This document shows, piece by piece, positions 1-6,581 of a stretch of 27,860 bases of DNA. The notes under the pieces are model-generated. The model ran no database searches and was not told the DNA's origin. It saw only the letters and a program-made list of their open reading frames with translations. Every line of letters begins with the position of its first letter. Within the stretch, counting starts at the first letter, position 1. The translations under genes and the position numbers were made by a program. The stretch comes from Patescibacteria group bacterium (GTDB lineage: Bacteria > Patescibacteriota > Microgenomatia > UBA1400 > PJMF01). The stretch spans positions 1 to 27,860 of the forward strand of contig JAHJBU010000013.1 of the NCBI GenBank assembly GCA_018813375.1, written 5' to 3'.

Positions 1-1
1 A

Positions 2-271
2 CTCAAATGGTTGAGTATAAACTTTTACAGCATTATTGATGCCTACAAAATAGTCTTTAACTAATTGATCATTAACTATAAATTGACCGTCTTTTTGCTC
101 ATAAATTCTTACTCGAGCTGTTGCCATCTTGCGACGCCCAACACTCTCAACATATCTACCCTGAGGAATCTCAAAACTAGGCTTATCTACCACCGGGCTT
201 GGCTGGCGTTTTTGCTGTCGACGAGCCATCTGGATAATTTTTTGTGGTTGTTTGGATAATTTTTTAGCCAT
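2..271 (-). CDS. rpsI: 30S ribosomal protein S9 (uS9), partial, N-terminal 90 codons
   Basis: The gene starts at the ATG at 271-269 and is cut by the left window edge after 90 codons. Residues about 40-60 carry the S9 signature beginning YVESVGRRKMATARVR, followed by a segment like the family's GKIVVNG and EYF motifs (FIVND, DYF). About 35 residues precede the conserved fold, a basic Gln-rich extension (KKLSKQPQK, ARRQQKRQ) longer than in typical S9. S9 belongs to the small-subunit head, and its C-terminal tail, not present here, reaches the P-site tRNA. It lies 6 bases downstream of rplM, the usual L13-S9 pair. There is no Shine-Dalgarno sequence, so coupling to rplM is likely. Confidence 0.95.
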   Translation of the reverse strand, partial: MAKKLSKQPQKIIQMARRQQKRQPSPVVDKPSFEIPQGRYVESVGRRKMATARVRIYEQKDGQFIVNDQLVKDYFVGINNAVKVYTQPFE

Positions 272-277
272 AAAATG

Positions 278-718
278 TTATTTCTTTTTAGTAGCGCTTT
301 CTTGGTAATTAAACTGACTCTCATGAGCATGTTTGTCTCCAGGATATACTTTAAGACGATTCATGCGAAGCTGGCGAAGCTTGTTTTTAGGAAGCATATT
401 TTTTACAGCTAGCTTGATAACTTGCTCTGGATGTTCTGCCAACATTTTCTTAAAAGGAATCTCTTTTAAACCACCTGGAAAACCAGAGTGTCTAAAATAG
501 ACTTTTTTATCAGCCTTATTTCTACTTAGCGCCACATTACTGGCATTAATTACCACCACAAAGTCGCCTCCATCAATATGAGGGGTATAAGTAGACTTAT
601 GCTTACCGATTAATTTTTGGGCAATTTGAGTAGCTATTCGACCCAAAATCTGACCACCGACATCTACAAGATGCCAATCTCTTTTTACTTCTGCTGTTTT
701 TTGCATGTAAGTTTTCAT
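278..718 (-). CDS. rplM: 50S ribosomal protein L13 (uL13)
   Basis: This 146-residue protein is full-length L13, an early-assembly 23S rRNA binding protein of the large subunit. Visible family features are the N-terminal DWHLVDVGGQILGRIAT (about 14-30), the GKHKSTYTPHIDGGDFVVVINA region, YFRHSGFPGGLK near the middle, and NMLPKNKLRQLRMNRLKVYPG near the C-terminus. Its ATG overlaps the stop of rplQ by one base (TAATG), which favours termination-reinitiation coupling. No Shine-Dalgarno motif is seen upstream. rpsI follows after 6 bases, as in most bacteria. Confidence 0.98.
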   Translation of the reverse strand: MKTYMQKTAEVKRDWHLVDVGGQILGRIATQIAQKLIGKHKSTYTPHIDGGDFVVVINASNVALSRNKADKKVYFRHSGFPGGLKEIPFKKMLAEHPEQVIKLAVKNMLPKNKLRQLRMNRLKVYPGDKHAHESQFNYQESATKKK

Positions 719-1236
719 TATTTTTGCTTATCTTTTTTCTTACTGATTATTTTTTCTTCTTTTGTAATTTTACTGGTTTTCACTTTTTTGGCAACTGACT
801 TAGTTTTCTTAAGAGTTACATTCTTTTTAACTTGAGCCGGCTTTACTTCTATAGATTTTTTTAATGTACCTAAAATTTCAGGCTTAACTACTAACTCTAG
901 CTTGACCATTTCTACATTATCTCCGCGCCTGCGTCCAATTTTAATAATTCTGGTAAATCCAGATTTTCGATCTTTAAAAACTGGTGCAATTCGATCAACT
1001 AAAGTATTGACTATATCTCTTTTACCAAAAACTTGATGTAGTTTACGCCTAGATTCAACAGAATCAGTCAGGGCTCTAGCAATCAGCTTATCAGCTAACC
1101 TCTTAAATTCCTTTGCTTTTGCATGAGTTGTCTTAATTTCGCCATGAAGCACTAAATTACGTAAACTATTTTTTAACATAGCTTGACGATGCTTAGTGTC
1201 ACGATTAAAAAAAGACTTTTTAACTCTATGTCTCAT
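718..1236 (-). CDS. rplQ: 50S ribosomal protein L17 (bL17) with long Lys-rich tail
   Basis: The first ~115 residues are normal L17: MRHRVKKSFFNRDTKHRQAM at the start, then the RNLVLHGEIKTTHAKAKE segment and the FKDRKSGFTRI motif. The protein has 172 residues against roughly 116-127 in most bacteria. The extra ~50 residues at the C-terminus are strongly basic and of low complexity (repeated KK, TKK, SKK), probably an unstructured rRNA-binding tail. The start overlaps the end of rpoA by 11 bases. It is preceded at a spacing of 8 by a strong GGAGG located inside rpoA, so the start choice is well supported. rpoA-rplQ is the canonical end of the alpha operon. Confidence 0.97.
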   Translation of the reverse strand: MRHRVKKSFFNRDTKHRQAMLKNSLRNLVLHGEIKTTHAKAKEFKRLADKLIARALTDSVESRRKLHQVFGKRDIVNTLVDRIAPVFKDRKSGFTRIIKIGRRRGDNVEMVKLELVVKPEILGTLKKSIEVKPAQVKKNVTLKKTKSVAKKVKTSKITKEEKIISKKKDKQK

Positions 1237-2185
1237 TCTGTCCGCCTCCCAATTTAACCCCTTTTTTATCTAAAGCTTCATCAATGATCTCAACACTTTT
1301 TTCACCTAAATTTTTAACCTTGGTAATGATTGATCGTGGAGAATTTTGGAGATCAGCTACTGTTTTAAATCCACCTTTGCGCAATGCATTGGCAATTCTA
1401 GTTGGCAAATCTAGTTCTTCTACGGTCAATCTTAAAGTCTCAGCTTCCTCAGGGGTTAACTCTGGTCCTTTATCTTCTGGCTCTGGTAAAACAGGATCAA
1501 AAACCTGTTGAAACTGTTTATCTAAAATCCTAGCAGCAGCTCTAACAGCGTCCAAAGGACTCATTGTCCCATCAGTTTGAATCTGCATCACGATCTTGTC
1601 ATAATCAGTACGACGCCCAACTCGAGTTTGCTCAACTTTGTATGAAACCTTTATTACTGGAGAAAACAACGCATCAATTGGAATTTCGCCAATTAATTTA
1701 GACTCAACTTCTTGAGTAGTTTGATAACCAATACCTGACTCAACTGTAGCCTCAAGTTTTAAGGACTGACCCTTGGCTAAAGTAGCTAAGTATTGATCGG
1801 GATTTATAATTTCTATCCCCGATTCTGGAATCATACTAGCAGCAGTTATATCAGCAGGACCTTTAACATCTAAAAAAATCTTAGATTGGCCTTCTGAAAT
1901 CATAGATTTAACCCTAATTTGCTTAAGGTTTAAAATCAGCTCAACCACATCTTCAGTCATGCCCTCTAGGGTAGTATATTGATGATCAGCACCATCGATC
2001 TTAACCCTAGTAATTGCACTACCTGGTAATGAAGAGAGCAAAACTCTTCGTAGCGCATTGCCAATAGTATGACCATAGCCTTGCTCTAAAGGCTCAATCA
2101 CTAAAGTAGCTACGCCAGCATTTTCCTCTAGCTCACTAACCTCAAAGGTAGGATTCATCACTGGATAGGTAGATAGATCTTTCAT
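1226..2185 (-). CDS. rpoA: RNA polymerase subunit alpha
   Basis: The alpha subunit dimerises to scaffold beta and beta-prime and binds UP elements and activators. The 319 residues cover the N-terminal assembly domain (about 1-235), with the dimerisation segment YGHTIGNALRRVLLSSLPG at about 37-55. An acidic linker (EPEDKGPELTPEEAE) leads to the C-terminal domain (about 250-312). The CTD keeps the DNA-contact residues equivalent to E. coli R265 and N268 (R263, N266) and K298-S299 (K296-S297), so UP-element recognition is plausible. A clear AAGGAG precedes the ATG, directly downstream of a hairpin at 2200-2230. It is followed by rplQ with an 11-base overlap and ends in TAG. Confidence 0.98.
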   Translation of the reverse strand: MKDLSTYPVMNPTFEVSELEENAGVATLVIEPLEQGYGHTIGNALRRVLLSSLPGSAITRVKIDGADHQYTTLEGMTEDVVELILNLKQIRVKSMISEGQSKIFLDVKGPADITAASMIPESGIEIINPDQYLATLAKGQSLKLEATVESGIGYQTTQEVESKLIGEIPIDALFSPVIKVSYKVEQTRVGRRTDYDKIVMQIQTDGTMSPLDAVRAAARILDKQFQQVFDPVLPEPEDKGPELTPEEAETLRLTVEELDLPTRIANALRKGGFKTVADLQNSPRSIITKVKNLGEKSVEIIDEALDKKGVKLGGGQNET

Positions 2186-2199
2186 ATTTTTTCTCCTTG

Positions 2200-2230
2200 T
2201 TTCCCCTCTCCCACGCTTCTGGCGGGGAAA
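2200..2230 (-). promoter_or_regulatory. Hairpin immediately upstream of the rpoA ribosome binding site
   Basis: In the 82-base rpsD-rpoA gap the minus-strand RNA has a perfect 7-bp stem UUUCCCC/GGGGAAA. Inside it is a smaller CCA/UGG hairpin with the loop GAAGCG, separated by an asymmetric internal loop (G opposite GAGA). The AAGGAG Shine-Dalgarno of rpoA starts one base after the stem. There is no U-tract, so this is not an intrinsic terminator. The structure is seen in the sequence. A role in translational control, for example by S4 encoded just upstream, is only inference. Confidence 0.5.
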
Positions 2231-2267
2231 TCTGTTAACTAGGGTTTATATTATTAATACTTTTTAT

Positions 2268-2876
2268 TTAACGACTATAAAACTCAACCACTAATTGCTC
2301 ATCAATTTTTTCTGCAATATCATCCCTAATTGGAACTCTATTGACTTTAACAACCGCACCTTTTTTCTCCAGCCACTCTGGAGCAGATGCTTCTGATTCT
2401 TTAAGTAGCTGGGCCACAAATGGAATTTTTGTAGATTTACCTTTTATATTAATTACATCTTTAATTTTAACGCGATATGATGGAATACTCATCTTCTTAC
2501 CGTTAACCTGAATATGTCCATGGGCAACTAATTGTCTAGCAGCAAATCTAGTTGGGGCCCAACCTGTACGATAAACAATATTATCAAGTCTTCTTTCTAA
2601 AAAACTTAGCAAGGCCGAGCCAGTTGCTGTCGGATTTTTGCTTGCTTCTTTATAAATTTTACGAAGCTGTTTTTCTAAAATACCATAAATGTACTTTAGC
2701 TTTTGTTTCTCTTGCAACTGCACCCCAAAGTCTGATAGTTTTCTGCGACCACGATGACCATGCTGACCAGGTCTAACCATCAGCCTGCGAGCTACTTTAA
2801 GCGCATTAGTTTTTAAACCCAGGTCTTCACCGGTTTTTCTAGCTAGTTTATTTTTTGGTCCAGTATATCTTGCCAT
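2268..2876 (-). CDS. rpsD: 30S ribosomal protein S4 (uS4)
   Basis: S4 nucleates 16S rRNA assembly by binding the five-way junction of the 5' domain. This copy has 202 residues, the usual length. It shows the N-terminal MARYTGPKNKLARKTGEDL start, the RPGQHGHRGRRKLSDFG motif at about 36-52, and a C-terminal S4 RNA-binding domain (LERRLDNIVYRTGWAPTR, ARQLVAHGHIQVNGKK). It ends with the usual VVEFYSR-type terminus. No zinc-type cysteine cluster is present, so this is the zinc-free form. In many bacteria S4 represses its own operon. It is followed after 82 bases, including a hairpin, by rpoA. Confidence 0.98.
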   Translation of the reverse strand: MARYTGPKNKLARKTGEDLGLKTNALKVARRLMVRPGQHGHRGRRKLSDFGVQLQEKQKLKYIYGILEKQLRKIYKEASKNPTATGSALLSFLERRLDNIVYRTGWAPTRFAARQLVAHGHIQVNGKKMSIPSYRVKIKDVINIKGKSTKIPFVAQLLKESEASAPEWLEKKGAVVKVNRVPIRDDIAEKIDEQLVVEFYSR

Positions 2877-2887
2877 AGTTTTATTCT

Positions 2888-3280
2888 TTATCTATTGTGT
2901 TTAGCCTTACGTGGTTTAGTCCCATTATGAGGTAGTGGGGTTACATCGGCAATCATGCCAAGCTTAACTCTCTGAGCTCTGATCACCCTCAAGGCCACAT
3001 CGCGAGCAGGCCCGGGACCCTTAATATAAAGATCTATCTCATTCATGCCAAAAGCTCGCGCCTTATTAATAGCATTTTCAATGGTAATAGTAGCTGCATA
3101 AGGTGTAGATTTACGAGAACCACTAAAACCTGCTTCGCCTGTAGAAGACCAACATAGCACATTGCCATTGTTATCAGTAATACTCACCAAAGTACTGTTA
3201 AAAGTAGCTGTGACATACATTCTACCCTTAGGCACTGTTTGATAAGTTTTTTTAGTAGGGTTTTTTCGGTTATTTGACAT
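2888..3280 (-). CDS. rpsK: 30S ribosomal protein S11 (uS11)
   Basis: S11 is a platform protein of the small subunit that lies near the mRNA exit and the E site. The 130-residue product has the family core GRMYVTATFNSTLVSITD (about 19-36), a WSSTGEAGFSGSRKSTPYAA stretch and KGPGPARDVALRVI near residue 90. It ends in LPHNGTKPRKAKHNR, matching the conserved HNG terminus with a slightly different basic tail. It sits between rpsM (23 bases) and rpsD (11 bases). No Shine-Dalgarno motif precedes the ATG; the upstream bases are almost all A and T. Confidence 0.97.
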   Translation of the reverse strand: MSNNRKNPTKKTYQTVPKGRMYVTATFNSTLVSITDNNGNVLCWSSTGEAGFSGSRKSTPYAATITIENAINKARAFGMNEIDLYIKGPGPARDVALRVIRAQRVKLGMIADVTPLPHNGTKPRKAKHNR

Positions 3281-3303
3281 ATTTTTTAATTAAAATCAAT
3301 TTA

Positions 3304-3699
3304 CTACTTTGGTTGCTCTAGTTTAGCTGCCACTTCTTTACTCAAAGCACCCACTGTCTTTCTCTTGCCACGACCAGTTCTGGCATTAGTTCTAGTTTGC
3401 TGCCCTCGTACTGGTAATCCTTGGCGGTGGCGCAAGCCTCTATAGCTACCAATTCTTTTAAGACGTTCGATGTTATCTCTTACAATGCGTCTAAGTTGAC
3501 CACCAACAACAAAATGGTCTAGTTGTTTTGTAATTTGATTAATTTCATCAGCAGATAAATCTTTGGCTCTTTTTTCTGGATCGATTTTCGCATGAGATAA
3601 GATAAGCTTTGAAATCTTAGGTCCAACTCCATAAATATACCTCAAAGAAAAAGCAATCTTCTTTTCATCCGGGATGTCAAAACCAGTAATTCGTGGCAT
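3304..3699 (-). CDS. rpsM: 30S ribosomal protein S13 (uS13)
   Basis: S13 sits at the top of the 30S head and contributes to intersubunit bridges with L5. The 131-residue protein begins PRITGFDIPDEKKIAFSLRY and has the helix-two-turn-helix region with the YGVGPKISKLIL motif. The conserved basic C-terminal part is GSYRGLRHRQGLPVRGQQ followed by TRTNARTGRGKRKTVG. A short tail (LSKEVAAKLEQPK) extends beyond the usual end. It ends in TAG. It lies 17 bases after rpmJ, and no Shine-Dalgarno sequence is evident. Confidence 0.97.
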   Translation of the reverse strand: MPRITGFDIPDEKKIAFSLRYIYGVGPKISKLILSHAKIDPEKRAKDLSADEINQITKQLDHFVVGGQLRRIVRDNIERLKRIGSYRGLRHRQGLPVRGQQTRTNARTGRGKRKTVGALSKEVAAKLEQPK

Positions 3700-3716
3700 A
3701 AATTTATTTAAGTATT

Positions 3717-3833
3717 TTATCCTTGTCGTTGTTTATGTCTAGGGTCAGCCTTACAGTCAATTCTTATTATTCCCTTGCGTTTAATAATTTTACATTTATC
3801 ACAACGTTTCTTGATTGATGAACTAACTTTCAT
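3717..3833 (-). CDS. rpmJ: 50S ribosomal protein L36 (bL36), zinc-ribbon form
   Basis: This small gene reads as 38 codons from the ATG at 3833 to a TAA at 3719-3717. The product begins MKVSSSIKKRCDKCK and ends ADPRHKQRQG, the standard L36 ending (HKQRQG). The zinc-binding set is complete: C11, C14, C27 and H33. L36 is a late-assembling large-subunit protein near the base of the L7/L12 stalk. Its place between infA and rpsM is canonical. A 70-base AT-rich gap separates it from infA, with a terminator-like hairpin directly after the infA stop. Confidence 0.96.
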   Translation of the reverse strand: MKVSSSIKKRCDKCKIIKRKGIIRIDCKADPRHKQRQG

Positions 3834-3890
3834 AATTATTTTTTTATCTTGATTTACAGGGCGTAAATATACCGCAAACTATCACTTTAG

Positions 3891-3910
3891 AAAAGCAGTA
3901 ATTTTACTGC
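3891..3910 (-). terminator. Weak terminator-like hairpin after infA
   Basis: At the infA stop the minus-strand RNA can form a 6-bp stem GCAGUA/UACUGC with the loop AAAU, followed by UUUU and then CU. The stem overlaps the stop codon. It is AT-rich, short and followed by only four U, so at best it would be a partial terminator or a 3'-end stabiliser inside the operon. The 70-base gap to rpmJ is unusually long for this cluster, which gives the element some support. Confidence 0.3.
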
Positions 3911-4227
3911 GAAGGTCTTTTTATTGATCTATAGGTTATTTTACACTTTCCGAGGTCATATTTAGACACATATCCTTTGATCTCATCGCCTGGCATTACC
4001 CGAATTCTATATAATCTCATCTTTCCAGCTAAAGTCCCAAGCAAAATTTTGTCTTTTAAGCTAACGGCCGGGGCTTGGGTCACCTTGATTTTAAACATAG
4101 TATTGGGCAAACATTGCTCAACAACACCTTCTATCTCCATTCTATCTGGATCAATAGCTCTCGGGGTGGTTTCATCCACTTGCCTGCGTGCCTTAACGGC
4201 TTGTTTATGATCTTGAACTTTTCCCAT
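3904..4227 (-). CDS. infA: Translation initiation factor IF-1, extended
   Basis: IF1 occupies the 30S A site during initiation. The S1-like OB fold is clear from about residue 30: MEIEGVVEQCLPNTMFKIKV, then LAGKMRLYRIRVMPGDEI and YDLGKCKITYRS, matching the family's LPNTMFRV, GKMR and GDKV motifs. Two features are unusual. A 29-residue basic N-terminal extension precedes the fold, and about 7 extra residues sit in the loop before AGKMR (VSLKDKILLGTL). The result is 107 residues against about 72. The ATG used here lies 3 bases after the adk stop. An internal ATG at 4140-4138 would give a near-standard 78-residue protein, and neither start has a strong Shine-Dalgarno. map, often located between adk and infA, is absent. 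Confidence 0.9.
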   Translation of the reverse strand: MGKVQDHKQAVKARRQVDETTPRAIDPDRMEIEGVVEQCLPNTMFKIKVTQAPAVSLKDKILLGTLAGKMRLYRIRVMPGDEIKGYVSKYDLGKCKITYRSIKRPSQ

Positions 4228-4230
4228 GTT

Positions 4231-4755
4231 TTAAAGCGCCAATCCTGATTTAATTTCAGCAAATACATCGTCAATGTTCTTTTCGCCATCAACCATCAAA
4301 AGCTTGCCTTGTTTTTTATAGTATTCTATAACTGGTTTAGTTTCTTTATGGAATAACTCAATTCTTTTTCTAATAGCTGCAAGAGTTTCATCATCGCGCT
4401 CACTAGTTCGTCCAGAAATTCTCCACAATGCTTCTTTGTCTGAAACATCAAGAAAAATAACCTTTTCTACACCATTTTTAAACTCTTTTGCTTGCATAAC
4501 AGTTCTGGGAAAACCATCAAGTATGTAGCCTGATTCATACTCGGGTTTATTTAGATAATCAGCAATGATTTTTAAAACAGTTTTATCTGGAACTAACTTG
4601 CCTGAAGCCAAAATCTCTTTAATCCATCTGTGTTCTTTACACATTTGACGAAAAACATGCCCAGAAGATAAATAAGGAATATTAAACTTTTCAGAAAGTA
4701 AATTTCCCTGAGTAGATTTACCAGCACCCTGAATGCCAATGATGATTAATTTCAT
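4231..4755 (-). CDS. adk: Adenylate kinase, short form lacking the extended LID
   Basis: This is an adenylate kinase-type nucleoside monophosphate kinase (ATP + AMP to 2 ADP). It has 174 residues against ~214 in E. coli. The P-loop is GIQGAGKST (7-15), the NMP-binding part has SSGHVFR (30-36), and LDGFPRT (79-85) is intact. The ~40-residue LID is reduced to GRTSERDDE, while the arginines equivalent to E. coli R156 and R167 appear kept (SERDDE, RKRI). The position of E. coli D33 is His here. secY-adk order supports the assignment, though specificity for another NMP is possible. An 81-base gap, a promoter candidate and a strong GAGGAG precede the ATG. Confidence 0.9.
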   Translation of the reverse strand: MKLIIIGIQGAGKSTQGNLLSEKFNIPYLSSGHVFRQMCKEHRWIKEILASGKLVPDKTVLKIIADYLNKPEYESGYILDGFPRTVMQAKEFKNGVEKVIFLDVSDKEALWRISGRTSERDDETLAAIRKRIELFHKETKPVIEYYKKQGKLLMVDGEKNIDDVFAEIKSGLAL

Positions 4756-4791
4756 TAATTAAACTCCTCGGGTATTTTTAACAACTGTCAT

Positions 4792-4819
4792 ACTATACAA
4801 GATTTAACGGATAAATCAA
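4792..4819 (-). promoter_or_regulatory. Promoter candidate upstream of adk
   Basis: In the 81-base gap after secY the minus strand has TTGATT (4819-4814), a 16-base spacer and TATAGT (4797-4792). These match the sigma-70 consensus at 4 of 6 and 5 of 6 positions. The predicted start is near 4785, about 30 bases before the adk ATG, with a GAGGAG ribosome site between. It would allow adk-infA and the alpha cluster to be transcribed independently of the spc cluster. AT-rich sequence produces chance matches, so this is tentative. Confidence 0.45.
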
Positions 4820-4836
4820 GAAGAAAATATAGGATG

Positions 4837-6120
4837 TTAGATATATTTCTCGTAATTTTGACCTACTAACATTGACTCTACTTGCTTGGAGGTTTCTAAA
4901 ATTACCGAGACCACAATCAGAATGCTAGTTCCACCAACAGCTAGGTTTCCCACTCCGGTAAAAATTTGGGCGAAAGAAGGCGAGAGTGCAATAAATCCCA
5001 AAAAAACCGCTCCAGCCAAGCTAATTCTAGTTACAACAAACTCTAAAAATTTCTTAGTGGGACTACCTGGTCTTATTCCAGGAACAAAAGCGCCACTTTT
5101 TTTAAGCTCTTCAGACATATCTTCTGCATTAAAAAATAACAGCGCTGAAAAAAAAGTAAAACCAAAAACTATTAAAAAATAGCATATCATGTAAACCCCA
5201 GAAGTTGGATTAGACCATGCGCTTAATAACTGACCAAATTCAACTAATTTTACTTGTCCACTAGTCATTAAAATTCGCCCAATAAAAGATGGAGCTAACA
5301 TAATTGAAATACCAAAAATAATTGGCATTACCCCAGCGACATTGACCCTGATTGGCAAATGGGTAGTTTGCCCACCATAAACCTTACTACCCCTAGTACG
5401 ACGGGCATATTGGATTTTAATTTTCCTAACTGCTTCATTCATAAAAACAATTAACCCTATAATTGCTAAAATAATCAAAATAAAGCTTAATGTGGTTGTA
5501 AGCTGTGCGGTACTAGTAGTAGCTAGAGCTTGGGCAATTACTACTGGAAATTGACTAACAATACCCCCTAAAAGAATCATTGAAATACCATTACCCAAAC
5601 CATATTCTGAAATCAACTCTCCCAACCACATCACAATCATCGCTCCAGCCACTAAGCTAGTGACTAACGCTACTAGTGACAGAGGATTGCTTGTATCAAG
5701 TAGCTGTTGAGAATTTAATAGAGCAATCACCGATATGCTCTGCACTATAGCCAATGGAATAGAGAGTAGGCGCGTGTATTGATTAATTTTTTCTCGGCCT
5801 GATTCACCATCCTTTTGAATTTCCTTGAGTTGAGGGAAAACCATAGTAGATAATTGCATCACAATTGAAGCCGTGATGTAAGGATTAATCCCAACTGCCA
5901 TAATTGAAAAATTAGCCAAAGTACCACCTGAAAAAATATTTAAAAAACTTAAAAATTGATTAGAGGCAAAAATGCTTTGCAATTTATCAAGATCTGCGCC
6001 AGGAACTGGAATATGAGCTAAAAATCTAAAAACAAAAAAAATTCCTAAGGAAAATAGAATTTTGTTTCGTAGTGACGGAGTAGAAAAAATCCGTTTCAAA
6101 AAATCAATAACTTTTGACAT
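4837..6120 (-). CDS. secY: Preprotein translocase channel subunit SecY
   Basis: SecY forms the protein-conducting pore in the cytoplasmic membrane with SecE and SecG. The 427-residue product has the expected hydrophobic pattern of about ten membrane helices. TM1 is near 20-38, followed by the periplasmic plug region and the SIMAVGINPYITASIVMQL helix (72-90). Also visible are the EYGLGNGIS motif (172-180) and the basic cytoplasmic loop C4 (RKIKIQYARRTRGSKVYGG, 232-250), which docks the ribosome or SecA. Loop C5 contains EDMSEELKKSGAFVPGIRPG. The length is normal. It sits between rplO (20 bases) and adk, the canonical spc position. Confidence 0.98.
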   Translation of the reverse strand: MSKVIDFLKRIFSTPSLRNKILFSLGIFFVFRFLAHIPVPGADLDKLQSIFASNQFLSFLNIFSGGTLANFSIMAVGINPYITASIVMQLSTMVFPQLKEIQKDGESGREKINQYTRLLSIPLAIVQSISVIALLNSQQLLDTSNPLSLVALVTSLVAGAMIVMWLGELISEYGLGNGISMILLGGIVSQFPVVIAQALATTSTAQLTTTLSFILIILAIIGLIVFMNEAVRKIKIQYARRTRGSKVYGGQTTHLPIRVNVAGVMPIIFGISIMLAPSFIGRILMTSGQVKLVEFGQLLSAWSNPTSGVYMICYFLIVFGFTFFSALLFFNAEDMSEELKKSGAFVPGIRPGSPTKKFLEFVVTRISLAGAVFLGFIALSPSFAQIFTGVGNLAVGGTSILIVVSVILETSKQVESMLVGQNYEKYI

Positions 6121-6140
6121 CTAAATAATATTAGCGTAGA

Positions 6141-6575
6141 TTACTTAATCAAGCCACCCGCGTTTTCGATAGCCTGCCTAGCTCCTGCTGAAACTGGAAT
6201 TTCCACTGTTACTTTGCGAATCAATTGACCAGTTTTAACAACTTTGACTTTTCTAAAACGGGCATTAATTACTTTTTCTTCTTTGAGCGTTTCTAAATTA
6301 ATTATCTTGGCTTTCATTTTTTCAATGTCTCCCAAGGTTACCTCTGCTGTGGGATTAACCACATTAAATCTACCCTTACCACGTAACATTGGTAGACGCT
6401 TAGTAAGAGGCAACTGTCCACCCTCAAACCAAAGCGGACGCTTACCACCTTCTCTTGATCGTTGACCCTTCATTCCTCGGCCAGAAGTATGACCGCCTTT
6501 GCCAGATCCATAACCACGGCCAACTCTTTTTGCCGACCGATCAACAATGCTAGTGAGATGATTTAATAGTGACAT
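6141..6575 (-). CDS. rplO: 50S ribosomal protein L15 (uL15)
   Basis: L15 is a late-assembling 23S rRNA binding protein. The 144-residue product has the Gly/Arg-rich N-terminal extension typical of the family (KRVGRGYGSGKGGHTSGRG, then KGQRSREGG), then FEGGQLPLTKRLP. The C-terminal globular domain ends in PVSAGARQAIENAGG, matching the family's usual end. It follows rpsE directly with a gap of 6 bases. In most bacteria rpmD (L30) lies between these two genes; here there is no room for it. Confidence 0.98.
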   Translation of the reverse strand: MSLLNHLTSIVDRSAKRVGRGYGSGKGGHTSGRGMKGQRSREGGKRPLWFEGGQLPLTKRLPMLRGKGRFNVVNPTAEVTLGDIEKMKAKIINLETLKEEKVINARFRKVKVVKTGQLIRKVTVEIPVSAGARQAIENAGGLIK

Positions 6576-6581
6576 ATTTAC

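Noticed and set aside
65..259. Plus-strand open frame of 64 codons
   Set aside because: It lies fully antisense to the 5' part of rpsI, whose conserved protein sequence explains the region.
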